Shown here: positions 13,639 through 21,318 of the stretch, one piece after another
How the letters are laid out: the number at the start of each line of letters is the position of its first letter
How positions within the stretch are numbered: position 1 is the first letter of the stretch
Source: JAGLWP01 sp964444095
GTDB taxonomy: Archaea > Nanobdellota > Nanobdellia > Pacearchaeales > GW2011-AR1
Direction: 5' to 3'
Length of the DNA: 24,750 bases
NCBI GenBank assembly: GCA_964444095.1
Contig: CAYUEW010000009.1
Span: 1 to 24,750 of the forward strand
Position numbers and translations under genes: made by a program
The notes under the pieces: generated by a model
Seen by the model: only the letters and a program-made list of their open reading frames with translations
Databases searched by the model: none
Told to the model about the DNA's origin: nothing

Positions 13639-14679
13639 TTAAATCCAATCACTTAAACCTTTTTGTTTGTTTTTTTCCGTGATTTCTTTAAGACGCTTTA
13701 ATTGTTTTTCAACTCGTTCTTCTGAAAAATCATGTCGGGTAATTAAAATTTCTCTTATTTTTTTTTCATCAATTTTTTTGAATTGGAATTCTTCATTTTT
13801 TACAGCTGGTCTATGAAATAATTCAAAAATTTCTTGCCAATCAAATCTTTCTTTTTCAGGCAATCCTAAGATTTGTTCTTCCACGCTTTTGAAAATTAAA
13901 ATTGGTTGAACATATTGTTTTACAATTTGCAATGCTTTTTTTTGTCCAATTCCTGGAATGCCTTTTGGATTGTAATCTGTTCCTACAAGTATGCCTAAAC
14001 AGATTAATTGGTCGAGATTAATTCCAAGGACATTTAACAATCTATCTAGTTCAATTATTTCTGGTTTGACTTCTACATATCCTGAGAAAGTTTTTCTTCT
14101 TCTTGATAGGGTTAGGTTTTGAATTAGTCTGGACGCGCCGAAAAGAAGACTATCATAATCTTGGCTTGCGCTTGCGTAAACTTCTTCTTTGATTCTGCAC
14201 AAATATGCTGCTTCTGCTTCTCCCTCGCTTGGAGCTTGTACGACTGCAATTCCCATAGCCTCCAAAAGTTCCTTGCTTTCCTCAATCATCTCTCCATTTA
14301 ATCTGACTACTTGGCTACTGTATTTTCTCATTGCAGAAATATCTTCTTCTTGTTTCGCCTCTTTATATCTCTCTTCTGCCAAGAATTTTGCAATTTCTCT
14401 TTTCTCTTTAGTTTTTATTTTGGCTTCTGGTGGTTCCCCATCAAAAACATAAACAAGTTTGATGCCTTGTTCAAGCAAGGCAAGGTTTCTGTAAAAAATT
14501 CCAGAAAGATGACTTGTTATTCTTTTTTGATTATCCATTAAGGAAGTTCCGTCCATTTGTCGGATAGTTGATAAAAATTGGTATAAGATATTAAATGCGT
14601 CAACACAGATTGTTTTGTGTTTCAATTCTGGAAAAGTAATTTCTCTCCGTGAAACGATGTCTCTAATGTTTAAACCCAT
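13639..14679 (-). CDS. fen: Flap endonuclease 1
   Basis: This 346-residue nuclease removes 5' flaps during Okazaki fragment maturation and base excision repair. It has the N-terminal MGLNIRDIV start and the metal-binding carboxylates Asp27 (VDAFN), Asp80 (FDGEPP), Glu152 and Glu154 (EGEAEAAY), Asp174 and Asp176 (DYDSLLFG) and Asp235 (GTDYN). The helix-hairpin-helix is GIPGIGQKKA (240-249). The C-terminus ends in a PCNA-binding peptide, QKGLSDWI (339-346). All catalytic residues are present and the length is normal. A TATA-like element near 14698-14708, inside the 3' end of the upstream gene, is 25 nt before the ATG. Confidence 0.96.
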   Translation of the reverse strand: MGLNIRDIVSRREITFPELKHKTICVDAFNILYQFLSTIRQMDGTSLMDNQKRITSHLSGIFYRNLALLEQGIKLVYVFDGEPPEAKIKTKEKREIAKFLAEERYKEAKQEEDISAMRKYSSQVVRLNGEMIEESKELLEAMGIAVVQAPSEGEAEAAYLCRIKEEVYASASQDYDSLLFGASRLIQNLTLSRRRKTFSGYVEVKPEIIELDRLLNVLGINLDQLICLGILVGTDYNPKGIPGIGQKKALQIVKQYVQPILIFKSVEEQILGLPEKERFDWQEIFELFHRPAVKNEEFQFKKIDEKKIREILITRHDFSEERVEKQLKRLKEITEKNKQKGLSDWI

Positions 14680-14713
14680 ATTAAAACAAGGAATAGGAAA
14701 TATAAATAATTAT

Positions 14714-14998
14714 TTATTCTAAAGAATGCATTAAATTAAGCAAGTTTGTGAGAATTTTTTCTTTTTCAACACTACCTTCGCATTCTTTTTGAATTCTTTC
14801 AAGAGTGTATATTCTTTCTTCTGGAATAAATTGATCACTAAATATTTGTGAAAACTTTTTTGAAGTATCTTTTTCTACTTTTTTCATGGGAAGTTTTTTT
14901 CTTGCTCTTTGTTGGTCGATGGCATTCGCTGCAGCTAGTCCCCTTGCTCCGTTATAATCTTCATCTGGAGTATATGCTAAATAATTACAATTATTCAT
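14714..14998 (-). CDS. Small soluble protein, unknown function
   Basis: The 94-residue product is charged and mostly helical after residue 20, with no cysteine cluster, membrane segment or known motif. It contains a basic stretch (QQRARKKLPMKKVEK) followed by an amphipathic half (EERIYTLERIQKECEG and following). A TATA-like CCTTAAATA at 15020-15028 is 25 nt before the ATG, and FEN1 follows on the same strand. It competes with an open frame on the plus strand, but that frame lacks a promoter. Function unknown. Confidence 0.6.
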   Translation of the reverse strand: MNNCNYLAYTPDEDYNGARGLAAANAIDQQRARKKLPMKKVEKDTSKKFSQIFSDQFIPEERIYTLERIQKECEGSVEKEKILTNLLNLMHSLE

Positions 14999-15054
14999 AT
15001 TTTAATCCATTAATAGATGTATTTAAGGCTATTGTTTCAAGAAATTACCAAAAA

Positions 15055-15064
15055 CTTTTTAAGC
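15055..15064 (+). promoter_or_regulatory. TATA-like box of the thioredoxin-fold protein
   Basis: CTTTTTAAGC is centred 25 nt before the ATG at 15085. It supports that start and rejects the in-frame extension back to 14848. Confidence 0.45.
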
Positions 15065-15084
15065 AATACCATTTTAATTCTAAA

Positions 15085-16095
15085 ATGGATGAAGAGAAAA
15101 GAGAGGAAAAAGAGGAGATTAATGAACCGGTAAAAGAAGAAACAAAACCTGTAGAACAAGTTTCTAATGATCTTTCTAAACCTAAAAAAAGTTTAACTGA
15201 TAGTTTGAGGGGGAATCCATTTATTCTTTCTACAGTTGTATGTGGGATTTTGGCTTTAATGCTATTAATTGTGGTGGTTTCTGGAAATGGAATGACTGGT
15301 AATATGATTTCAGAAGAACAAGCAAGTGAAAATGTTTTAGAATTTGCATCTTCTCAACTTTCAGATATGGAAATATTAAGTGTAGAAGAAGAAAATGGAT
15401 TGTACAAGATTGAATTTACTTCTACAACAACAGGAGATTCTTCTATATATTCAACTCTTGATGGAGAGTATTTGGTTAATGGGTTAATTGCTCTTGATGT
15501 GCCTGAAGTTCCAACAACCGAAACAACTACAGAAGTTCCTAAGTCAGATTCGCCTGAAGTTGGTTTATATATTTGGTCTTACTGTCCATATGGTGTAACT
15601 GCTTTGAGTCCTTTTGCACAAGTTGCATCTCTTTTAGAAGATTATGCGGGCTTTAGGGTTTACTTATATTATGCAGGACACGGAGATTATGAAGTTCAAC
15701 AAAACAAAATTCAAGCATGTATACAAGAATTAGAATATAATTATTGGGAATATTCAGAAATATTCGCGACTGAAATTTATAACAAATGTTCTGGAGATAT
15801 TGCGTGTGACTTAAATGAATCTATCGTTGCAATGGATTCTTTAGGAATAGATTCTACAGCAGTTTTGGATTGTGTGGAATCAGAGGGAGATGCTTTGCTT
15901 GAAGAAGATTACGATGTTGCTCAGGGAGTTGGAGTTACTGGTTCACCTAGTTTAGTTATTAATGGGATTATTGTGGGTGCTTCTAGGACAGCAGAAGCTT
16001 ACAAAGATGCAGTGTGTTCATCATTTACCGACGCACCAGAAGAATGTGATTCAGAATTAGATGCAACAGGAACAACTTCTTCTGGAAGCTGTTAA
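15085..16095 (+). CDS. Membrane-anchored DsbA-like thioredoxin-fold protein
   Basis: This 336-residue protein has an acidic cytoplasmic N-terminus (1-40), one membrane helix (about 45-66) and a PepSY-like or linker segment (75-135). A Thr/Pro-rich spacer (137-157) leads to a thioredoxin-fold domain facing outside (158-320). The active-site position reads SYCPYG, with Cys167 but Gly170 where the second Cys of CxxC would be. The cis-proline loop is TGSPSLVING (285-294). Further cysteines at 212, 235, 241, 263, 311, 321 and the last residue (336) could form disulfides. The family handles disulfide exchange in secreted proteins; a single-Cys site fits a reductase/isomerase or a structural role better than an oxidase. 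The start is set by the TATA-like box at 15055-15064. Confidence 0.75.
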   Translation: MDEEKREEKEEINEPVKEETKPVEQVSNDLSKPKKSLTDSLRGNPFILSTVVCGILALMLLIVVVSGNGMTGNMISEEQASENVLEFASSQLSDMEILSVEEENGLYKIEFTSTTTGDSSIYSTLDGEYLVNGLIALDVPEVPTTETTTEVPKSDSPEVGLYIWSYCPYGVTALSPFAQVASLLEDYAGFRVYLYYAGHGDYEVQQNKIQACIQELEYNYWEYSEIFATEIYNKCSGDIACDLNESIVAMDSLGIDSTAVLDCVESEGDALLEEDYDVAQGVGVTGSPSLVINGIIVGASRTAEAYKDAVCSSFTDAPEECDSELDATGTTSSGSC

Positions 16096-16117
16096 TTTTT
16101 TTAAAATATATGTTTTT
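16096..16117 (+). terminator. T-rich transcription end region
   Basis: A run of seven T at 16096-16102 directly after the stop codon, and five more at 16113-16117, fit oligo-T archaeal terminators. No stem precedes them. Confidence 0.35.
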
Positions 16118-16128
16118 GGATACATAAT

Positions 16129-16138
16129 CTTTTTAAAG
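16129..16138 (+). promoter_or_regulatory. TATA-like box of metK
   Basis: CTTTTTAAAG is a palindrome centred 25 nt before the metK ATG at 16159, predicting a leaderless mRNA. Confidence 0.5.
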
Positions 16139-16158
16139 TTATTTTTTTAAAAATATAT

Positions 16159-17310
16159 ATGAAAGAGAGTTTGATAACATCTGAGTCTGTAACTGAAGGA
16201 CATCCAGATAAAATTTGTGACCAAATTTCTGACGCTATTCTTGATAATTTAATTGTGCAAGACCCTTATTCAAGGGTTGCCATTGAGACTCTTGTTACAA
16301 CGGGAAGTGTGCATGTTGCAGGAGAGGTTACTACAAGGGGTTTTGCTGATATTCAAAGCATTGTTAGAAGAGTTTTGAGAGAAATAGGTTACACTAACCC
16401 TGACTTTGGAATTGATTGTGATGATGCGGGTGTGTGGATAAGTGTGCATGGGCAAAGTGCAGATATTTCTCAAGGGGTTAATGAAACAGGAGACCATGAA
16501 CAAGGTGCAGGAGACCAGGGAATGATGTATGGCTATGCAACTTCAGAGACAGAAGAGTTAATGCCTTTACCAATTATGTTGGCTCATAGATTAACAGAGA
16601 AGTTGGCTTATGTGAGAAAATCAAACGAAATTAGAGGATTGGGGCCTGATGGTAAAAGTCAAGTTACAGTTAAATATGAGGATGATAAACCCGTAAGAAT
16701 AGAAGCAGTTGTGATTGCTCAACAACATATTGAGAATATTTCTGAAGGAGAATTAAAACAAGAGATTTTAGAAAAAGTAATTAGACCAATTTGTGGGAAG
16801 ATGATGGACGAACAAACGAAAATTTATATTAATGCTACAGGTAAGTTTGTTATTGGTGGGCCAGAAGGAGATACAGGAGTTACAGGAAGAAAGATAATTG
16901 TAGATACTTATGGAGGAGTTGGAAGGCACGGAGGCGGAGCCTTTTCTGGAAAAGACCCTTCAAAAGTAGATAGAAGCGGGGCTTATGCTGCAAGGTATAT
17001 TGCTAAGAATATTGTTGCTGCAGGGTTAGCAGAAAGATGCGAGGTTCAATTAAGTTATGCGATTGGTGTAGCAGAACCTACTGGTGTTAATGTTGATTGC
17101 TTTGGTACAAATAAAATTCCAGAAGAAAGAATTTCTGAACTTGTAAGACAAAACTTTCCATTACGTCCAGCAGATATTATTAGGCAATTAGATTTAAGAA
17201 AACCTATTTACAAAAAAACTGCTGCTTACGGTCATTTTGGAAGAAGTGAGCCTGGATTTACTTGGGAGAAAACAGACAAGGCAGAAATTTTAAGAAAGTC
17301 ACTTGAATGA
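16159..17310 (+). CDS. metK: S-adenosylmethionine synthetase, bacterial/eukaryotic type
   Basis: This 383-residue enzyme makes S-adenosylmethionine from methionine and ATP, supplying methyl donors such as that used by the Trm5-like protein nearby. The classic MetK signatures are intact: GHPDK (14-18), the GAGDQG hexapeptide (116-121), the nonapeptide GGGAFSGKD (258-266) and PTGVNV. Most archaea instead carry a highly divergent archaeal-type MAT. A canonical bacterial-type sequence in an archaeal setting suggests acquisition from bacteria, perhaps long ago. Codon choice and AT content look like the neighbours by eye. The start is 25 nt after a TATA-like box. The 3' end overlaps the convergent gene by 12 bp. 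Confidence 0.96.
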   Translation: MKESLITSESVTEGHPDKICDQISDAILDNLIVQDPYSRVAIETLVTTGSVHVAGEVTTRGFADIQSIVRRVLREIGYTNPDFGIDCDDAGVWISVHGQSADISQGVNETGDHEQGAGDQGMMYGYATSETEELMPLPIMLAHRLTEKLAYVRKSNEIRGLGPDGKSQVTVKYEDDKPVRIEAVVIAQQHIENISEGELKQEILEKVIRPICGKMMDEQTKIYINATGKFVIGGPEGDTGVTGRKIIVDTYGGVGRHGGGAFSGKDPSKVDRSGAYAARYIAKNIVAAGLAERCEVQLSYAIGVAEPTGVNVDCFGTNKIPEERISELVRQNFPLRPADIIRQLDLRKPIYKKTAAYGHFGRSEPGFTWEKTDKAEILRKSLE

Positions 17311-17817
17311 TTTTTGTTTAAATTGTCTAATATTTTTATAAGAAGAAATAATTGAATCAGTTAAAACTATTCCGATTAAAATTATTGTTGGTATTTTTAA
17401 GATTGTTAGATTAAATAAGTATGATAGGTGAGGGAATATTAAAAAGTAAAAAGCAATGGATAATAACAACCAAGCGAATGTGTGGCTAGGACTAATTATT
17501 CCTTTGTAGTTTAAGAAACTGTTTTCGTAATCCCATAATTTAATGTGGTAAATTTTTTCTAAAAAAAGTCCAGTAACAAGTTCCAAAGAAGTTGTAGAAA
17601 TCATAAATAAAATTAATTTTATTGGAAAAGAAACATTTGAGATAGAAACAAGATAAACAAGGATTATTCCAAACCCATATACAGGTAAATGGGGACTTTT
17701 TAAAAATCCAGGATTGATGAACTTTTTTTGTTTAATTGAGTGGTTGGCGGTTTCAATAAACCACCCAAGAAATCCTCCGAGAATAAATAAAATAGATAAT
17801 TGAAAAATATTTAACAT
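17299..17817 (-). CDS. CmpB-like membrane protein (putative ABC transporter type IV family)
   Basis: This 172-residue protein has four to five hydrophobic segments. Its motifs fit the CmpB/COG4905-like family: GGFLGWFIET (14-23), KFINPGFLKSPHLPVYGFG (32-50), SLELVTGLFLE (77-87) and LWDYENSFLNYKGIISP (94-110). The family name suggests transport, but no ATP-binding domain is present here and the biochemical role is not established. A TATA-like AAAAATAAAA about 25 nt upstream of the ATG supports the start. It converges on metK. Confidence 0.75.
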   Translation of the reverse strand: MLNIFQLSILFILGGFLGWFIETANHSIKQKKFINPGFLKSPHLPVYGFGIILVYLVSISNVSFPIKLILFMISTTSLELVTGLFLEKIYHIKLWDYENSFLNYKGIISPSHTFAWLLLSIAFYFLIFPHLSYLFNLTILKIPTIILIGIVLTDSIISSYKNIRQFKQKSFK

Positions 17818-17879
17818 TTATTTTGTTTGCCTCTTTTATTTTTCTTGAAAAGTTAAGAAGTATAAGAACTTTTGGTTAA

Positions 17880-19046
17880 TTAAGTTTGAAGATAAGCGAT
17901 TTCTTCGTCGTTTAATTTAAGTTCTCTTTGGATTTGGAGGTTTGCTTTCATGATTTGTTTTAATACTGGAAATTCATGCATGGCTCTTTTTTGTCCGACA
18001 TGAACATGCTCAGCATATTTTTTAGCAATAGATTTCTTTCTTATTGTTCTTTGATTATTGAGCCAGATTTTCAAAATTCTGGTTGGTTTATTGTAACTTG
18101 TAAAACCTGTTTTAGGATTTTTTTTTGAAGCCGCAATACCATAACTTAAAAGAATATTTTCATAAACTAAAAATCTCCAATATTGCTGTTTGTAAATTCT
18201 TCTTTTGAAAATGTCTGTTTTGCTCAATTTATCAAATGCATTGGCTAATTCTTCTCCTTCATATTCATGAGGTATATTTTCTTCAACCCACAACATGATT
18301 TCATCAATAGACATTTTGACTGGGTCAAAAACTTTTAGAGTTTCTAGTGTCGGTTTACCCTTGAAAATTTGTTTGAGGGCGTTAAAAATATCTGTTTCTT
18401 TATTTCGTTCGTCAAAGATTATAGACGAAGGATCTTTCAAATTAGAAATTGTTTGCAAATCATTAATCGCTGCTCGTAAATCTCCTTTAGACTTAATTGC
18501 AATATTCGTTAATATTTGATTATCAACAAATTTATTTTCTTTTTTTAAAATGGTGATGAGAATATCTTTTATTATTGAATATTCTATTTCTTTTAATTGC
18601 ACGAGTTCTGCTTTTTTTCGTAATGGGGCTAATTTTTTATTCCAGATATCATTTGCTGTAATGATGACTGGATAGGGGGCAGAAGAAATAATAGAAATTA
18701 ATTCAGAGATTCCTCCGAAATCTACCCTTGAGATTCCATCAACTTCATCTACAAGAATTATTTTGTTTTTTTTAATTAATGATTGCTGTTCTGTAACTGG
18801 GAGTAAAACTTCATGTAATTTTGATTTATTTCTTAAATCACTTGCATTAAGTTCAAAAATTTCTGAATCTGTGCTTTTGGCTATAACATACGCTAAAGTT
18901 GTTTTACCCACACCCGGAGGACCGTGGAGAATGAGTGCCTTTTTTTTGGGAAATGTTTTAATGAATGTTTGAAGTTTTAAGATAGCCTCTCCTTGTCCTC
19001 TAACTTCTTCAAAAATTTTCGGTCTATGTTTTTCTGTCCAAGGCAT
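17880..19046 (-). CDS. rfcL: Replication factor C large subunit
   Basis: This 388-residue AAA+ clamp loader subunit begins MPWTEKHRPK, as archaeal RfcL does. It has Walker A GPPGVGKT (42-49), Walker B ILVDEVDG (97-104), the sensor region VIITANDIWNKKL and LRAAINDLQ in sensor 2. RfcL assembles with RfcS to load the PCNA clamp on primer ends. It is shorter than many archaeal RfcL proteins: it ends at EIAYLQT without the charged tail and PCNA-binding peptide often found there. It is third in an operon, starting 1 bp after the nudix gene stop, with no visible Shine-Dalgarno, so translation is probably coupled. Confidence 0.93.
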   Translation of the reverse strand: MPWTEKHRPKIFEEVRGQGEAILKLQTFIKTFPKKKALILHGPPGVGKTTLAYVIAKSTDSEIFELNASDLRNKSKLHEVLLPVTEQQSLIKKNKIILVDEVDGISRVDFGGISELISIISSAPYPVIITANDIWNKKLAPLRKKAELVQLKEIEYSIIKDILITILKKENKFVDNQILTNIAIKSKGDLRAAINDLQTISNLKDPSSIIFDERNKETDIFNALKQIFKGKPTLETLKVFDPVKMSIDEIMLWVEENIPHEYEGEELANAFDKLSKTDIFKRRIYKQQYWRFLVYENILLSYGIAASKKNPKTGFTSYNKPTRILKIWLNNQRTIRKKSIAKKYAEHVHVGQKRAMHEFPVLKQIMKANLQIQRELKLNDEEIAYLQT

Positions 19047-19047
19047 T

Positions 19048-19494
19048 TTATTTTATTAATTCGTTATATTTTTTAAAAGCTAATAATCCAATGTTTCTTA
19101 CATCCGCAGAAATCTTTCTCCAAAATAATCTTTCTTTTTCAAACCAAGTATAAGCTTTTATTTCATCTTTTTTTAGCCGAATTTCTTCTGTAGTTGGTTC
19201 ACAAAGATAAAATGAACAATAATTAATATGGTCTATTATCCAATGAGTATCACAATAAAATGGAACTGCTAATTGATCCATTATGTTTCCTTCTTTTGGA
19301 ATTTTTGGAGTATTTAAAATTTTTATTTCTAAATTTAATTCCTGTTTTATTTCTCTTCTTAAGGCATCATCTGGAGTTTCATTTTTTTCAATATGCCCTC
19401 CTGGAGGCAACCATAAACCGGTTTTTACATGATCTACTAATAAGATTTTCTTGTCTTTTATGATATATGCAGAAACAGTTAAATCTGTTTTCAT
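19048..19494 (-). CDS. NUDIX hydrolase
   Basis: This 148-residue protein has a NUDIX box at about residues 33-55: Gly33, Glu39, then REIKQELNL (47-55). The consensus REUxEExGU is kept at Arg47, Glu48 and Glu52. The first Glu of the EE pair is Gln51 and the Gly is Asn54. NUDIX enzymes cleave nucleoside diphosphates linked to other groups, including damaged nucleotides. WLPPGGH precedes the box, and LDEIKAYTW-like LKKDEIKAYTW is near the end. Substrate cannot be read from sequence. Its place between rfcS (4-bp gap) and rfcL (1-bp gap) suggests co-expression with the clamp loader, perhaps for nucleotide pool cleaning; that is an inference. Confidence 0.88.
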   Translation of the reverse strand: MKTDLTVSAYIIKDKKILLVDHVKTGLWLPPGGHIEKNETPDDALRREIKQELNLEIKILNTPKIPKEGNIMDQLAVPFYCDTHWIIDHINYCSFYLCEPTTEEIRLKKDEIKAYTWFEKERLFWRKISADVRNIGLLAFKKYNELIK

Positions 19495-19498
19495 TTTA

Positions 19499-20458
19499 TT
19501 ATTTGCCTAAACCTGCGAGGACAAAGCTAGCGAGTAGGGCTTGTAATTGGATGAAGGGGTCAGAACCTTCAACGATTCTAAATTCTGCTTCACCTGTTTT
19601 TTCTGTAAGTCTAACTTTGATTTCGGGTTCTACTGGGAGATTCCAAATTTCTTTTTGAATAGCTTTCACCACTTCTTGCCCAGAGATGCTTTCTTTAAGC
19701 ATAATATCTAAAAGCTTTTCTCTTGCTTTTTGAAAATCTCCAGAAATTGCATAATCCAGAACTATCTTGATATCTTTTGGTTTTGTATTAGCAATCATAG
19801 TTAAAACAAGATCAGATGTTATTGAAGGAGAAACAGATGCTGTTGATTGCAAAATGTTAATGCACCTTCTGCAATCCCCTTCACTTCCTTCGTAGATAAT
19901 TTCTATTGTTTCTGGTTCGATTGTTAATCCTTCTCTTTCAGAAATCTTCTTGATTATTTTTTCTAAATCCTTTTGTTCTAAAAGTTTGAATCTAAATAAT
20001 GCACAACGGGATTGAATTGGGTCTATAATTTTACTTGAATAATTACAAGACAGAATAAATCTACAGGATGCAGAGTAGTTCTCCATAGTTCTTCTTAATG
20101 CTTGTTGTGCTTCTGGTGTCAAGGCGTCTGCTTCATCTAGGAAGATAACTTTGAAAGGTACAATTCCAAGCGACTTTGTTCTCGCGAAATTTTTTACTTT
20201 TTCTCTTACAACCGCGATTCCCCTTTCATCACTCGCGTTTAATTCAAGATAATTCTCTTTCCAACTTTCTTTGAAAAGTTCTTTTACTACTATTAATGCT
20301 AATGTGGATTTGCCGGTTCCAGCAGGACCCGCAAAAAGAAGATGAGGTATGTTTAAGGAATTTGTAAGAGATTCTACTCTTTTGATAATATCATCTTGTC
20401 CTACCACCTCTGAGAAAAGTGATGGACGGTATTTTTCTGTCCAAATGCCATGCACCAT
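19499..20458 (-). CDS. rfcS: Replication factor C small subunit
   Basis: This 319-residue AAA+ protein has the RFC boxes IWTEKYRPSLFSEVVGQ (5-21), Walker A GPAGTGKS (44-51), ELNASDERGI (72-81), Walker B VIFLDEAD (104-111) and the arginine-finger motif QSRC (149-152). It forms the ATPase ring that, with RfcL, opens PCNA and places it on DNA. It is the first gene of the rfcS-nudix-rfcL operon. A TATA-like ATATTTATAA at 20481-20490 is about 26 nt before the ATG. Length and motifs are normal, and no intein is present. Confidence 0.96.
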   Translation of the reverse strand: MVHGIWTEKYRPSLFSEVVGQDDIIKRVESLTNSLNIPHLLFAGPAGTGKSTLALIVVKELFKESWKENYLELNASDERGIAVVREKVKNFARTKSLGIVPFKVIFLDEADALTPEAQQALRRTMENYSASCRFILSCNYSSKIIDPIQSRCALFRFKLLEQKDLEKIIKKISEREGLTIEPETIEIIYEGSEGDCRRCINILQSTASVSPSITSDLVLTMIANTKPKDIKIVLDYAISGDFQKAREKLLDIMLKESISGQEVVKAIQKEIWNLPVEPEIKVRLTEKTGEAEFRIVEGSDPFIQLQALLASFVLAGLGK

Positions 20459-20506
20459 TATAGAATATTCTCAATCTGACTTATAAATATTATTATGTTA
20501 GAATTA

Positions 20507-20626
20507 TTACCTTCTTGCTCTAGCTTTCTTCAACTTTCTTTTTCTCTTTTCCTTTCTAAGACGCTTTCTTTGCCACTTCCAACGCATTTGCCATCTTTTC
20601 TTCCATCGTCTAGAGCTTCTTTTCAT
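20507..20626 (-). CDS. rpl41e: Ribosomal protein eL41
   Basis: This 39-codon gene fills the gap between nth and rfcS. The last 26 residues, starting MRWKWQRKRLRKEKRKRK, match the pattern of archaeal/eukaryotic eL41 (M-R-x-K-W-x-x-K-R-x-R and on to a basic end). The whole protein has 24 Lys or Arg and four Trp among 39 residues. eL41 is a single basic helix bridging the ribosomal subunits. I chose ATG 20626 over the internal ATG at 20587 because a TATA-like TTTAAAAAT at 20647-20655 lies 25 nt before it. The resulting 13-residue N-terminal extension (MKRSSRRWKKRWQ) is longer than in the classic 25-residue protein. Its size makes it easy for automatic annotation to miss. Confidence 0.82.
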   Translation of the reverse strand: MKRSSRRWKKRWQMRWKWQRKRLRKEKRKRKLKKARARR

Positions 20627-20646
20627 AAAGAGAATAGAGAAAATCT

Positions 20647-20655
20647 ATTTTTAAA
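20647..20655 (-). promoter_or_regulatory. TATA-like box of the eL41 gene
   Basis: The minus strand reads TTTAAAAAT, centred 25 nt before the ATG at 20626. It supports the gene and its longer start. It lies in the short gap after nth. Confidence 0.5.
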
Positions 20656-20660
20656 GGTTT

Positions 20661-21317
20661 TTATCTGTGTTTTTGCACATTAATCTTTGGGCAGTATTTT
20701 TCAATTGGACATTTGTTACACCAAGGAGAAATTGGTTGACAGATTTCTTGTCCGAATTGAACAAAGATAGCGTTGAATTCTCGCCAATATTTTTTAGGAA
20801 GAACTTTTTCAAGTTCTTTTTCTGTTTTCTCTGCAGTTTTGGTATTTACCCATCCTAACCGATTTGGAATTCTATGGCAGTGAGTATCTATTGGCAAGAC
20901 TAATTCACCGAATGCAAAAGCAAGGACAATATTTGCTGTTTTTGGACCAACACCTTTGATGGACAATAATTCTTCTTTTGTTTTCGGAACTTTTGAATCA
21001 AATCTGTTAATTAAATCTTGAGAAACATGCTGAAGAACTCGAGCTTTTTTTTTGTAATGCCCAGAAGAATAAATGAGTTTTTCTAATTTTTTTATTGGGA
21101 GAGCAATTATTTCCTTGGGGGTTTGTGCCACTTCAAAAAGTTGTTTAGAAACTTTTTCTGTATTTTTGTCTTGTGTTCTTAGAGAGAGTAGACAGGATAT
21201 GAGAATTTTAAACGCGTTTGGTTTTTTTCGCATTCGATTTAAGGTGGTTTTATCGTTGTAAGAATAGTGCTTTGAAAGAATTTTCATTACTTCGTTGATT
21301 CTTTCTTGTTTATTCAT
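20661..21317 (-). CDS. nth: Endonuclease III (DNA glycosylase/AP lyase)
   Basis: This 218-residue HhH-GPD enzyme removes oxidised pyrimidines and cuts the abasic site in base excision repair. The helix-hairpin-helix is IKGVGPKTANIVL (120-132) with catalytic Lys126, and the general acid/base is Asp144 (PIDTHCHR). The 4Fe-4S cluster ligands are Cys193, Cys200, Cys203 and Cys209 with the expected x6, x2, x5 spacing. The LLSLRTQDKNT segment (43-53) fits archaeal Nth. It starts 1 bp after the acdA stop, so it is probably co-transcribed although functionally unrelated. No Shine-Dalgarno is visible. Confidence 0.95.
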   Translation of the reverse strand: MNKQERINEVMKILSKHYSYNDKTTLNRMRKKPNAFKILISCLLSLRTQDKNTEKVSKQLFEVAQTPKEIIALPIKKLEKLIYSSGHYKKKARVLQHVSQDLINRFDSKVPKTKEELLSIKGVGPKTANIVLAFAFGELVLPIDTHCHRIPNRLGWVNTKTAEKTEKELEKVLPKKYWREFNAIFVQFGQEICQPISPWCNKCPIEKYCPKINVQKHR

Positions 21318-21318
21318 T

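Noticed and set aside
14848..15084. N-terminal extension of the thioredoxin-fold protein starting with a hydrophobic stretch
   Set aside because: It runs antisense to the 94-residue gene and across two promoters. The ATG at 15085 is 25 nt from a TATA-like box and gives a normal cytoplasmic tail plus membrane anchor.
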